From positions 1 through 64,000 of the forward strand of contig CACWQE010000015.1 in NCBI GenBank assembly GCA_902762905.1: a stretch of DNA of 64,000 bases, written 5' to 3'. Source of the DNA: an uncultured Lachnospiraceae bacterium (GTDB lineage Bacteria > Bacillota > Clostridia > Lachnospirales > Lachnospiraceae). Position 1 is the stretch's first letter. Each line of letters starts with the position of its first letter. Shown piece by piece: positions 27,507 to 36,644 of this stretch. The notes under the pieces were generated by a model. The model was given only the letters and a program-made list of their open reading frames with translations. It searched no databases and was not told the origin of the DNA. Position numbers and translations under genes: made by a program.

Positions 27507-28721
27507 TTATTTGCTTAACCGACTTGCACCGCAACGCTTAACCTCGTATTGGTAACTTTCGGTATCTGCCGTTGTTGTCATTCCCTTATCAGATATTCCC
27601 GATTCTGTATTTACTGTTGGCTCTGTACCTGTTACTGCCTGCCCGGTCATATCTGCCGAATATGTGTAATTTTCGGCTTCGGCGTCTGCTGCTGTGTTTA
27701 CCTCTTCCTGTGCAAATACGATATTTCTTTTCGGGGTTGTACCTGTAAAGGCATTATCAAATACATAGGCTGTTAATTCCGTTTCTCCTACTGCGTCTAC
27801 TTCCTTGGATTCAAATAAAATATTTCTGTCCGGCTTCGTGCCTGTAAAATCGGAATCGAATTTATAGCCTTGTCCTGCTGCCGTGGCTGTCACTCCCTCG
27901 CTCCCTGCCCCTCCTACGGTGCTGATATATGGCGTTGTTCCTGCCTTGGCTTTTCCTGTCTGATTGCTTGAATATCCGTAACCTTTCGTGTCCGAATCGG
28001 TCACAATCTCGCTATCCTGTGTGGAAAATACTATGTTTCTATCCGGCTTTGTACCGGTCCTTACTGCTTCGGCAATGTATCCCGCTGCCTTTGCGTTTAT
28101 GCTGATAACGGCATTTTCTACCGCTCCAACCGTATTTCTGTAAGGCTCTGTGCCTGCCTTTAACTGCCCTGTCATAGGCGTAGAAAATAAAAAATACTCC
28201 GTTTGTGGCATTACTACCACGCACATAGAGCATTGATAATACAGACCGTCTAAATGAGCCGTTAGACGCTTGTAAATGTCTACAGTTTTTATAATTTCTT
28301 CGTAATCCGCTTCTACTCTTGATTTTGTGGTATCAAGGACAATACGGAATCTGTGAGGTTTTCCGCCGTATGTAAACCATTCCTCAATCTCGCTTTGCGG
28401 GTGGATACCTCCTAAAGCCATTTCAACGGCTGCCTTTGTTCCTAATTTCTGATGTACTCTTATGCTATCCTTGATTATTGCCCTTTTGGCTTCTATCGGG
28501 TAATCATAATCGTACCAATCAACGTGCAAATCATACGCCAATACATCAAGCCACGTTTCCGAAAGATTATCTATATTGGCGTATATGATATTCTTCTTTG
28601 TTTCGTTTGCGGTTATGTGCAATTCCTCCGCAACCAACCGCCCTAACGCAAGCATTGATTTATCATTTTTTAGAGCGGGTGGAAAAGTGGTTAAAAAATC
28701 TGTGTCTTTTATATTATTCAT
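27507..28721 (-). CDS. Tail protein I-like baseplate protein with C-terminal repeats
   Basis: Residues 1-185 match the P2 gpI pattern (LPPAL-like FPPALKNDKSMLALGRLVAEEL, then DVLAYDLHVDWYDYDYPIEAKRAIIKDSIRVHQKLGTKAAVE), the baseplate protein that attaches fibres. Beyond this are about six imperfect repeats with TG(T/Q).(K/T)(P/A)..NIVF or TGQ.KAGTEPY cores, a likely elongated fibre-like domain. The start at 28721 follows GGAGGTG. A 19-bp palindrome falls in the repeats, encoding VTDSDT. Confidence 0.85.
   Translation of the reverse strand: MNNIKDTDFLTTFPPALKNDKSMLALGRLVAEELHITANETKKNIIYANIDNLSETWLDVLAYDLHVDWYDYDYPIEAKRAIIKDSIRVHQKLGTKAAVEMALGGIHPQSEIEEWFTYGGKPHRFRIVLDTTKSRVEADYEEIIKTVDIYKRLTAHLDGLYYQCSMCVVVMPQTEYFLFSTPMTGQLKAGTEPYRNTVGAVENAVISINAKAAGYIAEAVRTGTKPDRNIVFSTQDSEIVTDSDTKGYGYSSNQTGKAKAGTTPYISTVGGAGSEGVTATAAGQGYKFDSDFTGTKPDRNILFESKEVDAVGETELTAYVFDNAFTGTTPKRNIVFAQEEVNTAADAEAENYTYSADMTGQAVTGTEPTVNTESGISDKGMTTTADTESYQYEVKRCGASRLSK
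27987..28005. promoter_or_regulatory. 19-bp dispersed palindrome, site 3
   Basis: CGTGTCCGAATCGGTCACA, inside the gpI-like gene. On the coding strand it spells VTDSDT, in the same frame as the other coding copies. Confidence 0.75.
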
Positions 28722-29859
28722 CTTCCACACCTCCAAAGGTCACATTGCAATTTCTCAAAACCGCCACGCTTCCCTTTGGAATTTCAGTAAATACAGGGGT
28801 TGTTATATCAACCCTTTTTATGCCGGATTCCATAAGCATAGCATTAAAATAGGACGGGTTAATATCCCGCCCCATTTTTGAGGTCTGCCATAATGTGTAA
28901 TTTTCTGTAGCCAATTCTACCGCCTGTTTAATCTCTTTCGTGGTCGCTGCCTTATCCCTTGGTATGTAATAGGTTGCTTCAATGTCAAACTCTATTGTGT
29001 CGGGTGCTGCCACTATAACCTTGTCGGTCATTGGTCTTATATCATCTGCACTTAAATACTCCTGTACCCTGTCAATCAATTCCTTATCGGGCAACTTTCC
29101 GCCATAAAGCATTATTCGCACATCTGCTACGCCGTCCTGCGGGCTTTCCGCTGATACATCACTAATCTGTGAGGATACCGACTTGGCGTGATAAGCATAA
29201 CTTCCACGGGGTCCGGCTGTTGTATATGATTCCTCGCTTTCCCTCATGCGGTTATAAAATGCCGTATCGCTTTCCTCTTCACTTCCTCCTGCCGTTGTGG
29301 TTGTATTGGCTACCTCTTTGAAATATAAAAATTCATCTGATACCAACTTACTAACCTGTCCGGGTGTGAATCCATTTCCAACCGTTCCCACGCTCTGACA
29401 GATTGCCCCGACCTCTGCGTAGTTTTCCCCTGCCTTGAATATTAAATACCCTGTCGTGGCAAAGTTAATAACGCCGTCTACTGTTACCTCTAATTCGTCC
29501 GTTATGATGTAATCCTCTTCAAGGGTTGTAGTAATATAAAATCCAAGGGTTGTAGTTGCTGCCGTTGGCTCTAATCTGTAGGTATTATGGAATATCTCGC
29601 TAAGGGAATCCAAATTCTCTCCCTCTGCATATCGTGGTAGATTCTGTTTTGCGGATTCGTTTATTCCTACCCTTTCCTGTATAATGATACTTGCAAGCCA
29701 TAGGATAAATGCCCTTACAGGGTCGGCAGGGTATAGCGTCCTGCCTGTGATTTCCTCGTATCCTGCAATAAGTTTATTTACCAACGCTTCGGTATCCGTA
29801 TCTACAAACTCAACCTCGGGTAAATTACTCGGTATATTCCTCTGTGTCGTATTCGCCAT
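28714..29859 (-). CDS. Baseplate assembly protein J
   Basis: A 381-residue P2 gpJ-type protein (LVNKLIAGYEEITGRTLYPADPVRAFILWLASIIIQERVGINESAKQN, then SEESDTAFYNRMRES). It forms the baseplate wedge with the gp25-like and gpI-like proteins. It overlaps both neighbours by a few bases, as usual in this module. Confidence 0.93.
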   Translation of the reverse strand: MANTTQRNIPSNLPEVEFVDTDTEALVNKLIAGYEEITGRTLYPADPVRAFILWLASIIIQERVGINESAKQNLPRYAEGENLDSLSEIFHNTYRLEPTAATTTLGFYITTTLEEDYIITDELEVTVDGVINFATTGYLIFKAGENYAEVGAICQSVGTVGNGFTPGQVSKLVSDEFLYFKEVANTTTTAGGSEEESDTAFYNRMRESEESYTTAGPRGSYAYHAKSVSSQISDVSAESPQDGVADVRIMLYGGKLPDKELIDRVQEYLSADDIRPMTDKVIVAAPDTIEFDIEATYYIPRDKAATTKEIKQAVELATENYTLWQTSKMGRDINPSYFNAMLMESGIKRVDITTPVFTEIPKGSVAVLRNCNVTFGGVEDE

Positions 29860-30166
29860 TTATTTCTACCTCCACTATCGGTTTTAATATGCCCCTCTCA
29901 TAGTCAACCGAAAAATCAATATTCACAATTTCCGCCCTTGGCTCGTATTGCTCTGTCTTATCGTAAATATCCGTTGTGGCTAATGCTTTTGCCGTTTCTA
30001 TCGGTTTATCTATGTATGTGGCATTTAATCCTAATGCCCGGTCAAGTGGTACGTCATATTCGATTGACGAATACAGAAACCAAAGATTTTGTATTACTTC
30101 CTCTTCTACCGTTGCCGGGTTAATATTTATCTGTTCTTCCTGTGTTGTGTCTATTGTGTAACTCAT
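29825..30166 (-). CDS. gp25/gpW-like baseplate protein
   Basis: A 113-residue protein with EEEVIQNLWFLYSSIEYDVPLDRALG, the gp25/lysozyme-like wedge family signature. It forms the sheath-proximal part of the wedge and nucleates sheath assembly. It lies before gpJ as in P2. Confidence 0.88.
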   Translation of the reverse strand: MSYTIDTTQEEQININPATVEEEVIQNLWFLYSSIEYDVPLDRALGLNATYIDKPIETAKALATTDIYDKTEQYEPRAEIVNIDFSVDYERGILKPIVEVEINGEYDTEEYTE

Positions 30167-30172
30167 GCTCTC

Positions 30173-30571
30173 CTACCTTTCCGGGTATTCCTCAATGGAA
30201 ATACTGCTTTTTGCTATAAGTAGGTTGCCGTTGCCGTCAAATCTCGTATAATCTTTTGAGTGGGAAACAATAACCCATTTTGTGCCGTATTTCTTCCCAC
30301 CGATAACAAGGGTTAATATCTTGCCTTTCTTCCTGTACTTGTCTATTTTGTCCTGCATTTTCTTAGGGTTTACACCAAGATAAGCGGACCAATAGACGGA
30401 AAAACTCGCCGTGTCGGTATCGTTATACTGAAATTCCAACAAAGGCTTTTTGTTGTGCCTTGTATGCTTGGCGTAATTGGTCTTGCTGTCAATCTTCAAT
30501 CCCTCAAACGTCTTTACGGTATTTTGAGATACTGAAAAAACAATATCTCCTAACGTGCCTATCTGTGCCAT
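30173..30571 (-). CDS. gpU-like tail protein
   Basis: A 132-residue protein that resembles P2 gpU (GTLGDIVFSVS, then KPLLEFQYNDTDTASFSVYWSAYLG). Together with gpD and gpX it belongs to the P2-type tail-tip set. It overlaps the gpV-like gene by one base. Confidence 0.82.
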   Translation of the reverse strand: MAQIGTLGDIVFSVSQNTVKTFEGLKIDSKTNYAKHTRHNKKPLLEFQYNDTDTASFSVYWSAYLGVNPKKMQDKIDKYRKKGKILTLVIGGKKYGTKWVIVSHSKDYTRFDGNGNLLIAKSSISIEEYPER

Positions 30572-30870
30572 TAGATACCTCCTAAAATAAAACCGTCGCC
30601 CTCTCCGTCCGGCTTAAACAGGCATAAGACCCATTGCCCGACTTTAGGTATCCACGGCTTAATAATTACCTCGCACTCCGCCCCACAACTACCGCTGATA
30701 ATCTTTATTTCCGCCGTTGGGGGATTCTGTACTATTTTTAAATCTCCTGTCACTATTCCCTGGTCCTGTATCTTTACTCTTGCGGTCATCTTTGCCGAAT
30801 TTACATTACTTACGATACCGACCCTTACAATATCCTTTAACTCCTGTATATCGTTATCATTGTAATTCAA
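30571..30870 (-). CDS. gpV-like baseplate spike protein (short)
   Basis: A 99-residue protein with an OB-like beta barrel pattern (RVGIVSNVNSAKMTARVKI and PKVGQWVLCLFKPDGEGDGFILGGI). This fits the N-terminal domain of gpV-type spikes; the long beta-helix is absent, so the spike is short or made by another protein. Confidence 0.72.
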   Translation of the reverse strand: MNYNDNDIQELKDIVRVGIVSNVNSAKMTARVKIQDQGIVTGDLKIVQNPPTAEIKIISGSCGAECEVIIKPWIPKVGQWVLCLFKPDGEGDGFILGGI

Positions 30871-32190
30871 TCAATATCCCTCCAAACAACTGCGTAATTT
30901 AATTTGTACCTTGTATCCTCCTGTAATACTGTGTGTTGCCTGTTCTACAATGTACTTTCCGTTAAATTCTCCGTATCCGTAGACCCTAACCGTAATACCT
31001 GCTACATAGTCCACATCTCCAACAAGCGTAAATTCTGCCGTTGTTTCCCCTTTGTTCTTTGCTCTAAGGGATTTTCTCGCTAATTCCTTGGCTTCCGCAA
31101 CGTTTGATACCTTTTGCTTTACTTCCAAGGTCTGACCGTCTGAATTTGCGTTTTCCGGGGTGTATGTGGCTTCTATGGTCTGTTTTGTGTCCGGGTCGGT
31201 GTAGATAACGTGACAGGACGAATAGGCGGTATCTGCCGTCTTTGTAGAGAAACTATAACTAAGTATGTTTCCTTTTCCTGCCTTTATCTTCTTGACCTCT
31301 TTTTTCTTCTCGTAATCGGCAGCGTCAAACAATACGATTGTTTTTGACGTAACTTTAAGGGATATTCCGGCTTTCTTGCACATTTTTTTCAAAAATGCTA
31401 TATCGGTCATGTTTACCTGTTCTCTCCGTTTGTATACCGGGTTGGAATTAGACAAATACATAACCTTAAATTTACTTCGTTTCCCTATCTTTTCTGCCAT
31501 ATTTTTAAGCGTGGTATTTTCCCATACCCTGCTACGCTTTGTCTGTCTTAATTCTGCCTTGTAAGGTATTGAGGTAGCCTTTATACTTAATTTCTGCGGT
31601 GGCCCCGTATAACTCACGCTATCAATTTCAAATACGCCACAATCCAATACTTTATCTTTTCCGTCTGAATAAGGGTTTTTCTGAATAACTAAAGCGTGTA
31701 TTTCCGTGCCTTTGAACGCTCTTTTTTCGGATACCTTGGTAGTCTTTTTCGTTGTGACCGTTTCGCCCTCGACATCTGAAGCGTTGACCCAACCGTAAAC
31801 TTTCTTTCCGTCCTGTGAGATAAGGTGGTAGGGGTGGGCGTTTGAATTTGCAATAGTGCATTTACACTTACTCGCCCCTCTTGTTACTGTCGGTTCTGCT
31901 GCCATTGATGAAATATAAACCGGTCCGCCTTTAAACTGTACGATATTTCCTACCTTTACCTCTCCTTTTGTGGTAACTGTTTCGGATTTTGCCGTTTTAT
32001 TTGTATTAAGCCAATCCTTAATCCATTTACCCTCTCTATCATCAAGCGATATAGATATATCGTCCGTTTCGTCCTCTTCCTTGTCCGTGAAAGACAGGGA
32101 TAACAGGTACTTTGAAAGGTCTTTGGATATATCCTTGCCCTTAAAATAGAGTTTAACCGCCGTTCTTCTTGCTAACGTCCTGTCACTCAC
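30871..32190 (-). CDS. gpD-like baseplate hub with inserted wall-binding domain
   Basis: A 439-residue P2 gpD-type hub: N-terminal beta domain (AVKLYFKGKDISKDLSKYLLSLSF), then MTDIAFLKKMCKKAGISLKVTSK and a C-terminal barrel. Inserted at about residues 80-140 is the same SH3-like repeat found in the two lysins (GNIVQFKGGPVYISS to KVYGWVNASDV). This places a wall-binding module at the tail tip. At 31186-31204 the coding sequence holds a degenerate version of the dispersed palindrome. Confidence 0.88.
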   Translation of the reverse strand: MSDRTLARRTAVKLYFKGKDISKDLSKYLLSLSFTDKEEDETDDISISLDDREGKWIKDWLNTNKTAKSETVTTKGEVKVGNIVQFKGGPVYISSMAAEPTVTRGASKCKCTIANSNAHPYHLISQDGKKVYGWVNASDVEGETVTTKKTTKVSEKRAFKGTEIHALVIQKNPYSDGKDKVLDCGVFEIDSVSYTGPPQKLSIKATSIPYKAELRQTKRSRVWENTTLKNMAEKIGKRSKFKVMYLSNSNPVYKRREQVNMTDIAFLKKMCKKAGISLKVTSKTIVLFDAADYEKKKEVKKIKAGKGNILSYSFSTKTADTAYSSCHVIYTDPDTKQTIEATYTPENANSDGQTLEVKQKVSNVAEAKELARKSLRAKNKGETTAEFTLVGDVDYVAGITVRVYGYGEFNGKYIVEQATHSITGGYKVQIKLRSCLEGY

Positions 32191-32407
32191 TTACTGTTAC
32201 CCCTCCTTGCTTCCACGGTGGCAAGGATTCCGATACCTCTAATTCAATTTCCGGCAGGGTCAACGTAACGCCTGCCGGAAAAATAAAGGTATCCTTATGC
32301 TCTAAATTTGCCTTAATCAAGGTATCCATATACATTTCATTGCCCCAAACTTTGTAGGCTACTGTATCCCATGTATCCCCCGATATTGTGGTATAAGTAT
32401 TAAGCAT
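32183..32407 (-). CDS. gpX-like tail protein (LysM fold)
   Basis: A 74-residue LysM-like protein (YTTISGDTWDTVAYKVWGNEMYMDTLIKAN, then FPAGVTLTLPEI). P2 gpX homologues sit at the tail tip between tape measure and hub. The ATG at 32407 overlaps the tape-measure stop; GGAGGG is upstream. Confidence 0.9.
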   Translation of the reverse strand: MLNTYTTISGDTWDTVAYKVWGNEMYMDTLIKANLEHKDTFIFPAGVTLTLPEIELEVSESLPPWKQGGVTVSE

Positions 32408-35400
32408 AAGCAACCCTGCCCTCCTGTTCTTTCTGTTCTTTCAGAATCGCCCGGATAATATCCCGTAACTTTTCTAAAAATTCCTCGTCATACTGTTGCA
32501 ACTGTTCTTTGATTTTGCTTGTATCCCCTCCGCCTGTTACTGTCACGCTCGGGGAATTTGTAACATGAATCGTAATTGTTCCTGCTGCTCCTGCCGTTGC
32601 ATTTACATTATTTGCGGTGTTGAGGTTGGCGGCCCCTGCCATATTGTTAAATATCTGCCCTGTTTGTGCTGCGGTAAATACTTTTCGGTTGGCAGCGTTT
32701 GTAATTAACTCTGGTCCGTTCTCTCCTGCTATAAATGTGCTTGGCGTTCTCTCTGTACCTTTTGCAAATCCCGGTATAAGCGGTATGTTAATACCTTTTC
32801 CACCTAATCCCGGCACCCAATCCGGCACTTTTAACTTGTTAAGTCCTCCAATAACGGTATTAACGGCTGATACAACCGCTCGTAAAGGTGCTTTTATGAT
32901 TTCTCCAAGTCCTCCTACTGCACCGCTGAAAATAGACTTAATGCCCTCCCAAGCCTGCGACCAATTCCCGGTAAATACGCCTGTGATAAAGTCAATCAGA
33001 CCTTGAAATACCTGCATAACGCTACTTACGATATTGGCTATACTCTGTAAAGCCGTTCCTAACACATTTGCGAATATTTCCGCTACCAACTGAATAACAG
33101 GTATTAACGCCTGTAAGAGTTGCGATAATACAGGTAAGATAGCCTGTATGATATTTTGGAATATCGGTACAACCGTGTTAAGCAGGCTTATAAATACAGG
33201 TAAGACCGTGTCTATAATCTGCGTTATGATTGGTAAAATCGTTTGTATTAACTGAATAATAACAGGTAAAATAGCCTGTATAATTTGTATCAAAATCGGT
33301 ACTATGGTGCTGACTAATTGGATAAATACAGGTAAAACGCTTTGTACTATCTGCATGATGATAGGCAACAACGTAGATATGAGTTGCACTATAATAGGCA
33401 GAATTTCCGCTATCAGCGTTGCAAGTATCGGCAGTAATGCACTAATCAACTGTCCTAATACGGGCAGTATCGCCGTTATGAGTTGCCCCACAAGTGGTAC
33501 AATCTGCATAATTAAATCTGCAATCATTGGCAGTAATGGTAGTAACCCCGTCTGCAATGTTGTTATGATTGTCGGCAGTATGCTTTTTAGCGTGTCAAGT
33601 ACGCCTGTACCGCTACTAAAAAATGCGTCTTTAATTGCCGTTCCTACTTGGGTAATGATTCCCCAAAGTTTATCAAAAACGGCTAATCCCTCATCTCCGA
33701 AAGTCTTTTGTATAAACCCTCGTACCTGTTCTAAGTGAGTGGATACATAGTAGATAGCACCGCCCACCGCTGCAATCACTCCGACCAAAGGGGCAACTTT
33801 TGTAAGGATTCCTCCGAATCCTCCGCCCATATTGCTTAGATATTTTGTGATACCCAAGCCTTTAATCATTGTAAAAGCCTTTTGGACTGACAGTATACCG
33901 CCCTTGACCTGTAAAAAACCAAGTTTGGCTACCAATCCGCCCGCTTTCAACCCTACAAGTCCTGCTGCCACTTTTGCAACCGTGGCTATAACCTGTGGAT
34001 TTTCTTGTGCAAACTCCGAAAACTTCGTTGCTAACTCCGCTACTTTGTCTGCGACCTGTCCTACATACGGCAATAGCATATCTCCTAATACCGTACCAAG
34101 GTTTTTAATGCTGTTCTTTGCTTTGGCTACCTTTGTTTCCGTGGTATCCATCATTTTAGCGTATGCCTGCTCTGTTGCTCCGCAAGAATCAATCATACCC
34201 TGTACGCTTGCGTTAAATGTGTCTACGCCGTCCGACATAAGGGATAATGCTGCTTTTCCTGCTTCGCTACTGCTAAACATATCAGACAATGTTTTACCGC
34301 TACTCTCTGCGTCCTCCTGCACAATCTGCAATACGTCCGCAAGCGAATAACCGCTTTTCATCAACTCGCTAAAACTCTTTCCTGTCTTGCTTCTTAAAAT
34401 CTTGTCTGTCTGACTTCCCGACTTGCCTAATTCGTTTAACATACCGTTCATGTATGTGGTTGCTTCGGCTGTTGCGATACCTTTAGAGGTCAATGTAGCG
34501 TATCCTGCTCCCAACTGTTCAAGTGCTACGTTGTTTGCATTTGCGGTAGGGATAATCTTACCCATACTGCTTGATAATTCCGCTACGGTCGTTTTACCTT
34601 TGTTCTGTATCTGTATCAACATATCGGAAACGTCTGTAACTTTGCTTGCTTCCATTCCGTAGGCGTTAAGGATTGTACTAAGTACATCCACCGCCTGCCC
34701 GGATTCCGCAAATCCGGCTGTTGCTAGTTTTGTTGCACTCTCAACAAAACCTACTGCGTCTGCGGTGCTTTGACCTGCTGAAATTGCATTGTATACGTCC
34801 TCTGCAAGGTCATTTGCACTTTTACCCGTTTCATTGGATAGGTTAATAATCTCCTGCCGTAATTTCGCCATTGGCACTAAGTCCGTATCTGCAATAGTTC
34901 CGACTTTTGCCATTGCTGTTTGAAATTCCTGTGCATTTTTTACGGGGCCGGCATAAATGGCAGTACCTAACGCCGTGACCGTTCCAATCAGACCGCCCAA
35001 CTGTGCCTTTGTCTGTGAAATAGCCTGCTTATTTGCTGCCTGTTTTTCGGTAATTTCCTGTACCTTTTTTTGTGATTGTTCTAACCGCTCATACTGTTGT
35101 CTTAGTTCGTCTGTATCACGCCCTAAGTTGTCGGTATTTACCCCGGCTTCTCGGAGGGTGTCGCTTAGTTCCTGCAACCTTTCCTCTTCTCTCGCCGTTG
35201 CGTCCTGTGCCTTTTGTAAGGCTTTTTCGTTCGCCTGTAACTGCCTTGTAAGTTCCGGCGTTGCTTGCCCGGTTTGCTCAATTTCCCTTGTGAGCCGTTC
35301 ATGCTCTGCCTGTAATTCGCTTACCCTTGTTTTGCTCTTGGCTACCGCCTGTTGCTGCTTCTGATATGCTGATACGTCCTTTAATTTTTGGTCGGCGTTC

Positions 35401-35519
35401 CGCAAATCAGATTGTAAGGCGTTCATGGTCTTAGACGCATTTTTAAAGGATTGGGAAAAGTTCGGCCCAAGTCTTGCGGTCAACTGAAACATTAACTCAA
35501 ACTGTTTAGCCGTTGCCAT
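32400..35519 (-). CDS. Tape measure protein
   Basis: The 1039-residue protein sets tail length. The N-terminal 180 residues are coiled coil (LQAEHERLTREIEQTG and similar), followed by the TP901-type core (NAISAGQSTADAVGFVESATKLA). Two hydrophobic stretches flank a run of about fourteen 11-residue units of the form LP(I/V)..QLI..(I/L) near residues 660-815. The last 200 residues are Gly/Ser-rich with FIAGENGPELITN, common in such proteins. It starts within the frameshifted end of the upstream chaperone gene. Confidence 0.93.
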   Translation of the reverse strand: MATAKQFELMFQLTARLGPNFSQSFKNASKTMNALQSDLRNADQKLKDVSAYQKQQQAVAKSKTRVSELQAEHERLTREIEQTGQATPELTRQLQANEKALQKAQDATAREEERLQELSDTLREAGVNTDNLGRDTDELRQQYERLEQSQKKVQEITEKQAANKQAISQTKAQLGGLIGTVTALGTAIYAGPVKNAQEFQTAMAKVGTIADTDLVPMAKLRQEIINLSNETGKSANDLAEDVYNAISAGQSTADAVGFVESATKLATAGFAESGQAVDVLSTILNAYGMEASKVTDVSDMLIQIQNKGKTTVAELSSSMGKIIPTANANNVALEQLGAGYATLTSKGIATAEATTYMNGMLNELGKSGSQTDKILRSKTGKSFSELMKSGYSLADVLQIVQEDAESSGKTLSDMFSSSEAGKAALSLMSDGVDTFNASVQGMIDSCGATEQAYAKMMDTTETKVAKAKNSIKNLGTVLGDMLLPYVGQVADKVAELATKFSEFAQENPQVIATVAKVAAGLVGLKAGGLVAKLGFLQVKGGILSVQKAFTMIKGLGITKYLSNMGGGFGGILTKVAPLVGVIAAVGGAIYYVSTHLEQVRGFIQKTFGDEGLAVFDKLWGIITQVGTAIKDAFFSSGTGVLDTLKSILPTIITTLQTGLLPLLPMIADLIMQIVPLVGQLITAILPVLGQLISALLPILATLIAEILPIIVQLISTLLPIIMQIVQSVLPVFIQLVSTIVPILIQIIQAILPVIIQLIQTILPIITQIIDTVLPVFISLLNTVVPIFQNIIQAILPVLSQLLQALIPVIQLVAEIFANVLGTALQSIANIVSSVMQVFQGLIDFITGVFTGNWSQAWEGIKSIFSGAVGGLGEIIKAPLRAVVSAVNTVIGGLNKLKVPDWVPGLGGKGINIPLIPGFAKGTERTPSTFIAGENGPELITNAANRKVFTAAQTGQIFNNMAGAANLNTANNVNATAGAAGTITIHVTNSPSVTVTGGGDTSKIKEQLQQYDEEFLEKLRDIIRAILKEQKEQEGRVAYA
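33075..33537 (-). repeat. 33-bp degenerate tandem repeats in the tape measure gene
   Basis: About fourteen tandem units of 33 bp, each encoding 11 residues such as LPVLGQLISAL, LPILATLIAEI, LPIIVQLISTL. The period is strict at the protein level and degenerate at the DNA level. Confidence 0.8.
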
Positions 35520-35700
35520 TTCCTACCCCTTTCTTTTGCTCTTCGATTATGGCGTTGTACTCGGTTATCCAAGAATCCAATCCGTTAATCGTTTGGCTCA
35601 ACCAAAACTCTAAGCCTGTGTGTGTTTCTCTCGATAGCAATAGGCTGTTCCGCTTAAACCACTTAATGGGATTCTCTCTTAAAATCCCGTGCTTATTAAA
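35506..35700 (-). CDS. Tail assembly chaperone, -1 frameshift extension
   Basis: An open frame without its own start that continues the chaperone after a -1 shift at TTTTTTA (coding strand, 35703-35697). It reads NKHGILRENPIKWFKRNSLL... and ends at 35506, overlapping the tape measure start. The extension is about 65 residues. Long-tailed phages usually make such a G/GT pair by programmed frameshift just before the tape measure gene. Confidence 0.8.
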   Translation of the reverse strand, partial: FNKHGILRENPIKWFKRNSLLLSRETHTGLEFWLSQTINGLDSWITEYNAIIEEQKKGVGNGNG

Positions 35701-36062
35701 AAATCTCTGCTCTTATTCTTGATTTTTCCAAAATCTCTGATAGGTAAATGGCTGATAACGTCACTTCCTACGCCTGCTGCCCTTGCTGCCAATCTGTAAA
35801 GGAAAGAGGTTGAAATTTCCGGGGATAACGCATACTCTCCAACTGCTGCCATTTCGTTTTCAATGGCTACAAGGTCATCTCCTATCAGTTTTTCAAAATC
35901 AAACTCTAACTTGGTGTAGGTCTTATCCTCATAGGTGTACGGCTTTGTAAATTCATGGACGTACTTACCTGTGTCCGAATCGGTCACATTTGCCTTGTTT
36001 TCTGCCTTGGTTTCTGCTACCTGTGTTGTTTCCTGTGCGTCTACTTTCTTAATATCTTCCAT
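35679..36062 (-). CDS. Tail assembly chaperone (G-like)
   Basis: A 127-residue protein whose C-terminal half (YEDKTYTKLEFDFEKLIGDDLVAIENEM) is typical of tail assembly chaperones that coat the tape measure protein. Its N-terminus is acidic and carries VTDSDT, encoded by palindrome site 4. The slippery heptamer T TTT TTA lies 18 bases before the stop, in the proper frame for a -1 shift. Confidence 0.85.
   Translation of the reverse strand: MEDIKKVDAQETTQVAETKAENKANVTDSDTGKYVHEFTKPYTYEDKTYTKLEFDFEKLIGDDLVAIENEMAAVGEYALSPEISTSFLYRLAARAAGVGSDVISHLPIRDFGKIKNKSRDFLISTGF
35697..35703 (-). other. Programmed -1 frameshift slippery site
   Basis: Coding strand T TTT TTA, in the X XXY YYZ form relative to the zero frame (GAT TTT TTA ATA). 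The -1 frame stays open for about 65 codons to the tape measure start. Confidence 0.8.
35970..35988. promoter_or_regulatory. 19-bp dispersed palindrome, site 4
   Basis: TGTGTCCGAATCGGTCACA, an exact copy of the commonest form, inside the tail chaperone gene. Confidence 0.78.
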
Positions 36063-36111
36063 TGTCTTATCCTCCTAATTTTGTGTAGGAAAAAAGCACG
36101 GTTTCCCGTGC

Positions 36112-36630
36112 TTACTTTCCAAGTGCCTTTCTTACATCTGCTAAATAATCTTTTCCGTTGACATAATAGATATAATTCAACGGGTCAATTTCAAGCATTT
36201 TCTTACCGTCAATGTATGTAGCATAATAAGATACCGCATACTCTCCACTTACCTCCGCTGCACTCGCCGTAGCGACCTTGCCCGGATTTAACTTTTTCGG
36301 TGTTACAACAAGAATATGCTTAACAGATACTACATTGGTTGTGCCTTTTACGGTATCCTTTTCCTGTTGTGCTGCTCTCAAATCAATGTTGTGCTGTCTA
36401 GGCTCATGCAACTTGATAGCGTTCTTTGTAACTGTTCTGAAATTAAGGGTAAGGGTCATTGCTTCGACCGCACCCAAAATTACACTTTCAATCTTTCCGC
36501 CGATACCGGCCCCGCTGATTTCCTCGGCAATATTTGAGATTTCCGGCAATGTTACCTCTGACAATCCCAAATACTCGGTTGCGTCCTCGTATACCGCAAA
36601 CCCTATAACTGTTTCGTCAATCTTCGGCAT
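36112..36630 (-). CDS. Major tail tube protein
   Basis: A 172-residue P2 FII-type tube protein (MPKIDETVIGFAVYEDATEYLG, GAVEAMTLTLNFRTV). It polymerises into the inner tail tube. It follows the sheath gene as in P2-like phages. A hairpin between this gene and the chaperone (AAGCACGG with CCGTGCTT near 36092-36114) may terminate part of the transcript. Confidence 0.9.
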   Translation of the reverse strand: MPKIDETVIGFAVYEDATEYLGLSEVTLPEISNIAEEISGAGIGGKIESVILGAVEAMTLTLNFRTVTKNAIKLHEPRQHNIDLRAAQQEKDTVKGTTNVVSVKHILVVTPKKLNPGKVATASAAEVSGEYAVSYYATYIDGKKMLEIDPLNYIYYVNGKDYLADVRKALGK

Positions 36631-36644
36631 ATCTCATTCCCTCC

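Noticed and set aside
31186..31204. Eighth copy of the dispersed palindrome
   Set aside because: Only 13 of 19 bases match and the right arm is lost; recorded as degenerate and not counted among the sites.
33304..34350. Long plus-strand frames opposite the tape measure gene
   Set aside because: Shadows of a long, repetitive, strongly coding minus-strand gene; low-complexity Ser/Thr/Ile-rich products without ribosome sites.
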